From the NCBI RefSeq assembly GCF_024763615.1, contig NC_077224.1:17639078-17703077 (forward strand): a stretch of DNA of 64,000 bases, in the 5' to 3' direction. The position numbers were made by a program, and so were the translations under genes. The stretch is from Phlebotomus papatasi (taxonomy: Eukaryota; Arthropoda; Insecta; Diptera; Psychodidae). This document shows positions 22,089 through 31,810 of this stretch, in pieces (within the stretch, counting starts at the first letter, position 1; every line of letters begins with the position of its first letter). The notes beneath the pieces were generated by a model, which was not told the DNA's origin, did no database searches, and worked only from the letters and a program-made list of their open reading frames with translations.

Positions 22089-24139
22089 AGGTGAGATTCT
22101 TAACAATCTCACCTACTATAATCCTAACAAAATTTCATGTCGTCCGATCGACCTCAAATTTGGCCAAAATGTGTTTCAGCACTTCCTGATCACGAATATA
22201 TATGTGGCTAATTTACGTTCCCGGCCGGCCGGCCGCTCTTTGGAGCTTAATAGCTCCTAAACTAAAAAAGATATCGACTTGCGGTTTTCGGCAAAGGTTA
22301 TATATCGGGTGAAAATTGCAACTTGGTGCATAGACCCCCCACCTCCCACCCCTCCTTCCGCCATTTTGAAGACCCCCCTTTTTTTGTTTTCTCAATAGCT
22401 CCGCCCCTATGGCATTCAGCGGACTCAAATTTTAGTATGTTATAGCTGGGCCTTAGAGCTTTCCATCAATACCAAACTTAAGGTCCCCGGACCCCCCTGA
22501 CCCGAGCTATAAGGGTCCAAAAAAAAATTTCTTAAAATGGCCATAACTCCGGTTCTAATTGTCAGAATTTAAAAAGTGAGGGCTTTTTGGAAAGCTCTCG
22601 TGAAATGCCACTTCCTCTTCTAACATCGCAAGTTCATAAAACCACCGCTAGGGGCGCTGTTTTTAAAAAGAAAATTTTTAAATCTTAAAAGTTAAATAAC
22701 TCAAAAATTCCATTGTGCATCGGGCTGAAAATTTAGTATGTTGTAGCCGTTGATTATACCTATCAAACAAAAAAAACCTTAAGTCGATCCATAACCCCTG
22801 ACCCGAGCTATAACGGGTCAAAGTTCGAACATTGACCGGCCCCAGCGAGCACACTTAGCTGAAAAAAGTAGCGTTTTCAGCATATTTTTGCTGAATCGAC
22901 TAGCAAAAATTTGCTGACTGATCAGCAGTTGTCGAACAAAAAGCGCTGACCAAATATATGGAAATGGCACTGAATCGTCAATTTTGTTTCAAGGTTAGCA
23001 GAATTCAGCTGAAAATGCATATGTTTTCAACTGAATTGCATTCGGTTAGCATTTGGTGCTCGCTGGGGCCTCTATCTCCGGTTCTAATTAACATAGCGAC
23101 CTAAATTTTACCTTTTTGGTTTCGTCTCGATGAGCACTTTCAGATGGAAGTTCAAAAAGTCACCACAGGTGGCGCTGTGATAGCGTTAAAATTCATCGAA
23201 ATTCAAAGTCACTTTTCTCAAAAACGGCATTGTGCAAGTTAATGAAATTTTAGTATGTTGTAGTCCAGTCTAGGACGTTTCCAAAATGGTGCGTATGCGC
23301 GCTGTGGTTTCAATAGAACCGGAGATATGAGGGGTCAAAGTTCACAAAATTCAAAAAATCATATCTCCGGTTCTATGTGACCGATTTTGATGAATGAGGG
23401 CTTAAACGAAAGATCTCACCAAATGCTACAACTTTCTAGAATATTTGAACTTCGTGGGACCAACACCAGGGGCGCCACAGTCGAAAAACCAATTTCAATA
23501 TCACATAACCTCAATTATCTCGACTGTCGCTAAACCGATTTTGATGATTACTTCGACACAATTGTAGAACACATTTGTCTCTACATTTCGTCCATACATC
23601 ATTTTCCGCTCAGACTACGCTATCACTCCGATTTTGCCGTTTAAGTGTGAAAAAATTGATTTTTCCCATAATAACGCTTTGAAATCACTCAGATGCCAAT
23701 TTGACTGCCTCTACTCCACAAAGACACTTAAAATAGGGGTTTAAATGGAAAGTCCCGCAAAATACAACAATTCTTTGATTTAGTTGAAGTTCAACAAATG
23801 ACTACTTGGGGAACTCTGGATGAAAAAACGAGTTAAGAAACAAAAAACCTCGCTTATCTTGGCTTCTGAGTAATCGATGAGATCATGTTCTATGGGAAAA
23901 TTATAGAGAACATTCTGGTCTACATTTCACCCATATAACACTTTTCTATCAGTTCATCCAAATCCTTGATATTTTGGTTTAAATACAAAATTTGTATAAT
24001 TTCACGAATTTGATTCAAGATAACTGAATGGCGTCTCCCAACTTCAGCTCTAAATCGAATTTGCATGCACTCCGAGTTAGCTCACGTTAAGAATCTCACC
24101 TACATAAGCCGGTTAGGATTATCTGTCCCTTTATTTATT
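22089..24139 (+). mobile_element. 1.8-kb non-coding element, tandem copy 1 (carries a MITE)
   Basis: It starts with the hairpin AGGTGAGATTCTTAAC/AATCTCACCT and ends GTTAAGAATCTCACCTA plus CATAAGCCGGTTAGGATTA and a short spacer. The 17-bp terminal repeat TAGGTGAGATTCTTAAC is perfect. It holds three GGCC repeats in a row near 22222, and three related internal blocks of about 280 bp between 22540 and 23560, each with CTCCGGTTCTA. There is no open frame of note; a 71-codon frame at 22213-22428 is incidental. It differs from copies 2 and 3 by scattered substitutions and by the 227-bp MITE at 22841-23067. Superfamily unknown. Confidence 0.85.
22841..23067. mobile_element. Full-length CCCAGCGAGC MITE, 227 bp
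   Basis: Ends are CCCAGCGAGCAC (22841) and GTGCTCGCTGGG (to 23067), extended by TTAGC/GCTAA-type subterminal pairing. Copies 2 and 3 of the surrounding element give the empty site GACCGGCCTCTATC, so the target duplication is GC (2 bp), or GGCC if the element is one base shorter at each end. The interior carries short TTAGC and CAGCTGAA words in both orientations and is non-coding. Superfamily unassigned. Confidence 0.88.
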
Positions 24140-25963
24140 AGGTGAGATTCTTAACAATCTCACCTACTATAATCCTAACAAAATTTCATGTCGTCCGATC
24201 GACCTCAAACTTGGCCAAAATGTGTTTCAGCACTTCCTGATCACGAATATATATGTGGCTATTTTACGTTCCCGGCCGGCCGGCCGGCCGCTCTTTGGAG
24301 CTTAATAGCTCCTAAACTAAAAGAGATATCGACTTGCGGTTTTCGGCAAAGGTTATATATCGGGTGAAAATTGCAACTTGGTGCATTGACCCCCCACCCC
24401 CCACCCCTCCTTCCGCCATTTTGAAGACCCCCTTTTTTTGTTTTCTCAATAGCTCCGCCCCTATGGCATCGAGCGGGCTCAAATTTTAGTATGTTATAGC
24501 TGGACTTTAGAGCTTTCCATCAATACCAAACTTAAGGTCCCCCGACCCCCCTGACCCGAGCTATAAGGGTCCAAAAAAAATTTCTTAAAATGGCCATAAC
24601 TCCGGTTCTAATTGTCAGAATTTCAAAAGTGAGGGCTTTTTGGAAAGCTCTCATGAAATGCCACTTCCCTTTCTAACATCGCAAGTTCATAAAACCACCG
24701 CTAGGGGCGCTATTATTAAAAAGAAAATTTTTAAATCTTATAAGTTAAATAACTCAAAAATTCCATTGTGCATCGGACTGAAATTTTAGTATGTTGTAGC
24801 CGTTGATTATACCTATCAAACAAAAAAAACCTTAAGTCTATCCATAATCCCTGACCCGAGCTATAAGGGGTCAAAGTTCGAACATTGACCGGCCTCTATC
24901 TCCGGTTCTAATTAACATATCGACCTAAATTTTACCTTTTTGGTTTCGTCTCGATGAGCGCTTTCAGATGGAAGTTCAAAAAGTCATCACAGGTGGCGCT
25001 GTGATAGCGTCAAAATTCATCGAAATTCAAAGTCACTTTTCTCAAAAACGGCATTGTGCAAGTTAATGAAATTTTAGTATGTTGTAGTCCAGTCTGGGAC
25101 GTTTCCAAAATGGTGCGTATGTGTGCTGTGGTTTCAATAGAACCGGAGATATGAGGGGTCAAAGTTCACGAAATTCAAAAAATCATATCTCCGGTTCTAT
25201 GTGACCGATTTTGATGAATGAGGGCTTAAACGAAAGATCTCACCAAATGCTACAACTTTCTAGAATATTTGAACTTCGTGGGACCAACACCAGGGGCGCC
25301 ACAGTCGAAAAACCAATTTCAATATCACATAACCTCAATTATCTCGACTGTCGCTGAACCGATTTTGATGATTACTTCGACACAATTGTAGAACACATTT
25401 GTCTCTACATTTCGTCCATACATCATTTTCCGCTCAGACTACGCTATCACTCCGATTTTGCCGTTTAAGTGTGAAAAAATTGATTTTTCCCATAATAACG
25501 CTTTGAAATCACTCAGATGCCAATTTGACTGCCTCTACTCCACAAAGACACTTAAAATAGGGGTTTAAATGGAAAGTCCCGCAAAATACAACAATTCTTT
25601 GATTTAGTTGAAGTTCAACAAATGACTACTTGGGGAACTCTGGATGAAAAAACGAGTTAAGAAACAAAAAACCTCGCTTATCTTGGCTTCTGAGTAATCG
25701 ATGAGATCATGTTCTATGGGAAAATTATAGAGAACATTCTGGTCTACATTTCACCCATATAACACTTTTCTATCAGTTCATCCAAATCCTTGATATTTTG
25801 GTTTAAATACAAAATTTGTATAATTTCACGAATTTGATTCAAGATAACTGAATGGCGTCTCCCAACTTCAGCTCTAAATCGAATTTGCATGCACTCCGAG
25901 TTAGCTCACGTTAAGAATCTCACCTACATAAGCCGGTTAGGATTATCTGTCCCTTTATTTATT
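24140..25963 (+). mobile_element. 1.8-kb non-coding element, tandem copy 2
   Basis: This is the same element as copy 1 without the MITE insertion, in a 1824-bp repeat period. It has four GGCC repeats near 24273. By eye it is almost identical to copy 3 (few substitutions) and slightly more different from copy 1. The spacer between terminal CACCTA and the next copy is about 36 bp (CATAAGCCGG ... CCCTTTATTTAT). It holds no coding sequence. Confidence 0.9.
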
Positions 25964-27784
25964 AGGTGAGATTCTTAACAATCTCACCTACTATAATCCT
26001 AACAAAATTTCATGTCGTCCGATCGACCTCAAACTTGGCCAAAATGTGTTTCAGCACTTCCTGATCACGAATATATATGTGGCTATTTTACGTTCCCGGC
26101 CGGCCGGCCGGCCGCTCTTTGGAGCTTAATAGCTCCTAAACTAAAAGAGATATCGACTTGCGGTTTTCGGCAAAGGTTATATATCGGGTGAAAATTGCAA
26201 CTTGGTGCATTGACCCCCCACCCCCCACCCCTCCTTCCGCCATTTTGAAGACCCCCTTTTTTTGTTTTCTCAATAGCTCCGCCCCTATGGCATCGAGCGG
26301 GCTCAAATTTTAGTATGTTATAGCTGGACTTTAGAGCTTTCCATCAATACCAAACTTAAGGTCCCCCGACCCCCCTGACCCGAGCTATAAGGGTCCAAAA
26401 AAAATTTCTTAAAATGGCCATAACTCCGGTTCTAATTGTCAGAATTTAAAAAGTGAGGGCTTTTTGGAAAGCTCTCGTGAAATGCCACTTCCCCTTCTAA
26501 CATCGCAAGTTCATAAAGCCACCGCTAGGGGCGCTGTTTTTAAAAAGAAAATTTTTAAATCTTAAAAGTTAAATAACTCAAAAATTCCATTGTGCATCGG
26601 GCTGAAAATTTAGTATGTTATAGCCGTTGATTATACCTATCAAACAAAAAAAACCTTAAGTCGATCCATAACCCCTGACCCGAGCTATAAGGGGTCAAAG
26701 TTCGAACATTGACCGGCCTCTATATCCGGTTCTAATTAACGTATCGACATAAATTTTACCTTTTTGGTTTCGTCTCGATGAGCACTTTCAGATGGAAGTT
26801 CAAAAAGTCACCACAGGTGGCGCTGTGATAGCGTCAAAATTCATCGAAATTCAAAGTCACTTTTCTCAAAAACGGCATTGTGCAAGTTAATGAAATTTTA
26901 GTATGTTGTAGTCCAGTCTGGGACGTTTCCAAAATGGTGCGTATGTGTGCTGTGGTTTCAATAGAACCGGAGATATGAGGGGTCAAAGTTCACGAAATTC
27001 AAAAAATCATATCTCCGGTTCTATGTGACCGATTTTGATGAATGAGGGCTTAAACGAAAGATCTCACCAAATGCTACAACTTTCTAGAATATTTGAACTT
27101 CGTGGGACCAACACCAGGGGCGCCACAGTCGAAAAACCAATTTCAATATCACATAACCTCAATTATCTCGACTGTCGCTAAACCGATTTTGATGATTACT
27201 TCGACACAATTGTAGAACACATTTGTCTCTACATTTCGTCCATACATCATTTTCCGCTCAGACTACGCTATCACTCCGATTTTGCCGTTTAAGTGTGAAA
27301 AAATTGATTTTTCCCATAAAAACGCTTTGAAATCACTCAGATGCCAATTTGACTGCCTCTACTCCACAAAGACACTTAAAATAGGGGTTTAAATGGAAAG
27401 TCCCGCAAAATACAACAATTCTTTGATATAGTTGAAGTTCAACAAATGACTACTTGGGGAACTCTGGATGAAAAAACGAGTTAAGAAACAAAAAACCTCG
27501 CTTATCTTGGCTTCTGAGTAATCGATGAGATCATGTTCTATGGGAAAATTATAGAGAACATTCTGGTCTACATTTCACCCATATAACACTTTTCTATCAG
27601 TTCATCCAAATCCTTGATATTTTGGTTTAAATACAAAATTTGTATAATTTCACGAATTTGATTCAAGATAACTGAATGGCGTCTCCCAACTTCAGCTCTA
27701 AATCGAATTTGCATGCACTCCGAGTTAGCTCACGTTAAGAATCTCACCTACATAAGCCGGTTAGGATTATCTGTCCCTTTATTT
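25964..27784 (+). mobile_element. 1.8-kb non-coding element, tandem copy 3
   Basis: It is nearly identical to copy 2, with the same four GGCC repeats near 26097. It ends with the same 3' sequence and CCCTTTATT, after which homology stops. Three head-to-tail copies including the spacer imply duplication by unequal exchange or replication slippage of element plus flank, not three separate insertions. Confidence 0.9.
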
Positions 27785-28094
27785 TTTAATTAAGCAATAC
27801 AAAAATTAAATTGGTCGGAGAAGGTCGAAAAATACATATTATTTAAAATATATTATAAATATTTTTTTTTTTAAATTTTTTACGAATTTCAAATTTATTG
27901 CTTTAATTCCAAATGTGTTTATTGTAAGAATCATAAAATTGTATAATGGAAAGGGTTTACATTTAGCTTCTACTCAATTCCGGCCACCGCAACAAAGACA
28001 ATAACCAAATTCATAAAAGTCTCTCACTCGATTGAAGAAAAAGAATAACTTCGACTAATTGCCGCTGCGATCGCTAGTGTCACTTCAAGATTAG
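27785..28094. other. AT-rich DNA inside the nest, no feature seen
   Basis: This stretch lies between the third 1.8-kb copy and the right half of the CCCAGCGAGC MITE. It shows no gene or repeat. Confidence 0.5.
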
Positions 28095-28263
28095 CAGAAC
28101 TCAGCTGATAATATATATTTTTTCAGCTGAATTGAAATCGCTTAGCATTTGGTGCTCGCTGGGAATGACCTATTACATTTTGATAAATCAATAAAATCAG
28201 TTGCTGTTTAAGGTTTTGAGACCCTCGGGAAGTGGGCTAAACCTTTAGTCTGAAGACGGTCTT

Positions 28264-29992
28264 ACTTTTCGAAATGCCTCGGTTTATAGAGGCTTTTTTG
28301 GGAATACGTCAAAGACATCTTATTTGTTAGACGAAAAGCCACGATAAGCGTAAAATCCCTCTGCTGTGGCTTACCCATAGAGTTTATATACCCTAACGGT
28401 ATGATAGCGTATGATACCATAACGGTATGATAGCGTGCACCTCGAGGCGGGACATTCGCTCATTGCTCGGCCAGTCACTCAGTACGTGATGAGCGCCCAG
28501 GCAGTGCAGTGGAGTCTGAGGGTAGTCCTCAGGTGTTTGCACCACATAAGCCTCGATCTCTCTGATTTAGCTTAACATATTTCAAATATTTTGTACAGTC
28601 CCTCAGTTGTTTTCCGAAGCAGACAATTTTTATCTTAATGACGCATTGTAAGAACAATTCTCTCTCAGCAGTTTACAGAGCACCAAAAACAGTGGAAATT
28701 CGTGTTAAAAACTCTTCTAGATATTTCATACTCGGCTCACTTAACACAAAAATTGCAAGAAAAATTCACATTTAAATGAAGTTCAGTGGATTATGACCTA
28801 CTTTTTATCTCCAATCTACCAACTGCTGAACTTTTGTACAAAATCTTTTTTTATTTATTCCAATAAATGCTCTTCAAGCTGTTATATCTATTCGCAAAAA
28901 TTCAATTTTCACTTCCCCTTCCACTGTCAGGGTTGGCGATTTCTCATTTTTGCCATGATATTTCAATAATTTTTGGAACAAACACAAGTACCAAAAAAAA
29001 ATAAATAAATAAAATATACTACGGACAATATTGCGGACTTTTGTTTGGTGTAACAAATTACAGACGATGTCACAGTTAATTTCCCGTGAGGTGTGTTTCT
29101 CACCTGAATATTTCACCATGTTGATATATTTGGAATTTTCACTTATACCACCAGACTCCATTCTCTTAAAGGTATCCTTCCACCTTAATTCTCATGAGAA
29201 TTTTACCCAAGATATTTATTCACTGAGGGAGCATTGATCTCTCAACATTATGATTCATTTCATTTTCATTTCCACTCTATTTGTCTATCAAACTCCCGAA
29301 ATGATTAATTTTGGATTCATAATTTATGGCATATAATCAAAACAGAATTTTTATAGTCTACTTAAGAATACGAACATCATGAGAATGAATATTGAGAAAT
29401 AAGGCTGTGTTTTAGTAGATTTAAGGAGTAGGAAAAAAAAGAGGCAGTTCTGAATATGCAAAATAGATTATATAGGAGGATCATAAAAGGATACCCATAG
29501 AGCGAATTTATTCCAAATAGTCAGCTTGTTTGGGAATTTTTGTTCATAATATTATTTGCGCACCATTTGGTGAATTTAAATTTGAAATTGTGCAATTTAT
29601 TAACGTCAATAGTATCGAAAAGTACAATGAAATGCTGTTAAACTAATAAATTGTACTATAATGTGACAGAAAATGATTACTAAAATTTTCTAAAATCAAT
29701 AACAAACCCCTCAGAGCTTCAGAATTAAGCATTAAATCTTTACAGCGCCTATTAAAATTGTTTTGGATTCTCCGATAAAGATTTTCAATTTTAAAATATT
29801 TCTTTGCTTTTCTAGCTTTAAAGTCAAAATTCAATTAATTTCACCATAAAACTTTTTCAAACCTTTAAAAATTTTGAAGCAAATTTTGTAATACATTTTA
29901 TTAACCTGCAGGGCAATTTACCTTAAATATTTAAAACCTTTTTATCTCAAAATTTAATTAAAATTGTTCAGACTAATGATTAATTAATTATT
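28264..29992. other. Unique DNA with a short direct repeat, no supported gene
   Basis: The 17-bp word TAACGGTATGATAGCGT occurs twice, at about 28394 and 28422, with about 11 bp between. The next 120 bp is unusually GC-rich for the window. Overlapping opposite-strand frames at 28874-29237 have no recognisable domain. Confidence 0.5.
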
Positions 29993-30492
29993 TTGTAATT
30001 CAGGCTACCCCCTTAAGCATAAAGAAGTTCACTGTATACGATTCGAATGCCTTGGCATAAAATTTCTAGTGCATAAAGAGAATTCGAACCTGGAACATTT
30101 GTGTGATAAATTGATCATAAAATGGTCTTCTAATTCAGGCGACCCCCTTAAATAAAACAGAAAGCATAAATTGTAAGTGCTCAAAAATAAAGAAAAAATC
30201 TTATTAAAAGAGAAGTAAAGAAATTGTGAACCACCTTAGCTTTCAGGGTTTAATTTAAATGAATATATGTTCATTTATTATTTTTAATATTTCTACTTTA
30301 TTTTTCATTTTAAATTAATCATTGAATAATTTGTTTTCTTTTAATTGATCAATCTGCTAATTTTTGATCAAATCCCAAAATGAGGTAGGAAGAGAAAATT
30401 CTACTTACCCTTATTTTAGCAATGTCTTTACTTTTTCTTAAATCATGGCCTTTTAAAAAGAAATCGACTTAAGGGGGAAACCCGAATTACAA
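29993..30492. mobile_element. MITE with TTGTAATTC...CCCCCTTAAG ends, 500 bp
   Basis: The left end TTGTAATTCAGGCTACCCCC continues with TTAAG (29993-30017). The right end, read on the other strand, is TTGTAATTCGGGTTTCCCCC continuing with TTAAG. That is 3 mismatches in 25 bp. A third partial copy in left orientation, CTAATTCAGGCGACCCCCTT, lies inside at about 30130. The interior is non-coding. Confidence 0.75.
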
Positions 30493-30638
30493 GGTCTAAA
30501 AAAGTCGATCTATTTTTTTTTAGTATTTCCTTAATGGATAGATAAACTATCTAAGTCTATAATAAAAATTTCACCAGAGAATTCGGAATAGCGGAGACAG
30601 GGGCAGAATTAGCCATGGAAAGAATATTGAGCTAATTA

Positions 30639-30923
30639 CAGGGGGTCCCCGGATAATGCATATTTTCCAGATGAAAGAAAAGTTTACAAAATGACTTTAT
30701 GAATACTTAAAATTTGCAAACTTCAAAGGGATATTCTTACGAATAAGTCAAATTGATACCAAAAGATATTTGGCACCAATTTCTCGGGCTATTTCCAGTA
30801 CCAACGGTTCATAAGTAGTGCATTTAAAATTTACCTAAAAAAAAAACTTGCATGAATTTAGGGCTATTTAAAAAATAATTTCACAAATTAGCTCCTAGTA
30901 GTAGGTAGCTGCATGACCCCCTG
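30639..30923. mobile_element. CAG...CCGGGATTATGCA family MITE, TA-flanked, 285 bp
   Basis: The left end CAGGGGGTCCCCGGATAATG (30639) is followed by CATATTTTCC. The right end is GACCCCCTG (to 30923). TA flanks both sides (30637-30638 and 30924-30925). The subterminal CCCGGATAATGCATATTTTCC-like block also marks members at 47549, 52869 and 57575. The ends and TA target are pogo-like (inference). Non-coding. Confidence 0.7.
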
Positions 30924-31639
30924 TACAATTTATTCAGAGTACATACCTACTTTCCTATTATTATTATTATTATTATTATTCGTATCGAGACACTTCATTT
31001 GCTATTACAATGTAATCATTCCAATATGCCTCGTGTTGGAAGAATCTGCTGATCGTAGATCGCCCAGGAACGCCTTCTCCGTAGTGAGTGCTTCTACCCT
31101 GCTCCTGAAACTTTTTAGGCGGAGGCGGTGCATTTTATTACGTTTTAGGGTGGAATCACCACTTCTCGCCAGTGCCCCATTTTTCGCCACTTATATTGAA
31201 ATCGCATTTTTTCTATTATTTGTGTAATAAATTGGCCGTAAAATTATTTGTATTTCTACTGCTGTTACTTATAGAGTCGAAAAACACTATTTTTTTGTTT
31301 TGAATTTAAATGTTTGAGCATTTTTAGAGGAATATTTTAAGCAAGTGCATCGTATCTATTATTTCTTACCAAATATAAGTAAGTGTTATGAAACTTTTAT
31401 CGAACAAAATTTATTATTTTGAATAAATAATTTGTCTATTGAACATTTAATTACATTCGGCGAGTACACAAAAATTTGTATTTAGTTAGTATATATTTCA
31501 TTTTATTTTTATGTAAAATGAGCCATGCCGGAAAGTAGTAATATTCTAAAATTGAATTGTATTCTCGGTCTTTTGTGGATAATTTTGAGTCAAGAAATAC
31601 GGTATAGACCTTTTTAAAAACTTCTCTATTTCCTCCTGC

Positions 31640-31678
31640 TATGACGTTTCGGAGATTGGTTGTCTCCTTCGTCAGGTA
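31640..31678 (-). ncRNA. Hammerhead-ribozyme-like motif, left arm
   Basis: The complement of 31643-31675 reads CTGACGA, an extra A, GGAGA, loop, TCTCC, GAAAC, GTC: the same core as the right arm with N7 as C in place of G. Next to the presumed cleavage site ATA replaces GTA, which weakens stem I. It lies in inverted orientation relative to the other motif, so both strands of the element would encode one. Confidence 0.4.
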
Positions 31679-31771
31679 TGGGTAGGTATGTGGAAGCTCT
31701 TATCAGGTTTTTCCCAGAGTTTTATCAGTAATTCCCCAGAAACCTGATAAGAGTTTCCCCATACCTACCCA

Positions 31772-31810
31772 TACCTGAGGAAGGAGACAACCAATCTCCG
31801 AAACGTCGTA
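31772..31810 (+). ncRNA. Hammerhead-ribozyme-like motif, right arm
   Basis: Plus-strand order: TAC, box CTGAGGA (31775-31781), one extra A, stem II GGAGA (31783-31787), a 7-nt loop, TCTCC (31795-31799), GAAA (31800-31803), C, then GTC (31105 equivalent here 31805-31807) and GTA. This follows the hammerhead core CUGANGA - stem II - GAAA - GUC. Stem I could be TAC/GTA, and stem III is essentially absent, as reported for minimal hammerheads in Penelope-like elements. The extra A before stem II departs from the consensus, so self-cleavage is unproven. Confidence 0.45.

Larger units (their letters stand above)
21143..28163. mobile_element. CCCAGCGAGC MITE, split by an inner 6.8-kb insertion
   Basis: The left half begins CCCAGCGAGCATAGTTAGC at 21143 and follows the full-length member (22841-23067) to about 21260. 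The right half from about 28095 resumes with TTCAAGATTAGCAGAA and ends GGTGCTCGCTGGG at 28163. Flanking AA at 21141-21142 and 28164-28165 is consistent with a 2-bp target duplication: removing the element restores GCAAATGACC, which fits the outer MITE. The inner 6.8 kb entered near the middle of this MITE. Its own ends are not defined. Confidence 0.75.
21034..28263. mobile_element. Outer MITE (GGCTTCAGAC family) split by a 7-kb nested insertion
   Basis: The left half (21034-21140) reads TATAAGGGTTTCACACCTAA and continues through GGCTTAGCC, CAGTCAAG and TTAGGATTGGATTA. The right half (28166-28263) ends CTTTAGTCTGAAGACGGT. Joined, they align end to end with the intact family member at 39936-40145, including the segment resembling CAATAAAAT before the right end. 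The intact family is about 210-220 bp with imperfect inverted ends of about 30 bp. The halves are separated by the CCCAGCGAGC MITE and everything inside it. Confidence 0.8.

Noticed and set aside
22213..22428. 71-codon frame over the GGCCGGCC tract
   Set aside because: It is interrupted or altered in the sister copies of the 1.8-kb element and lacks any domain.
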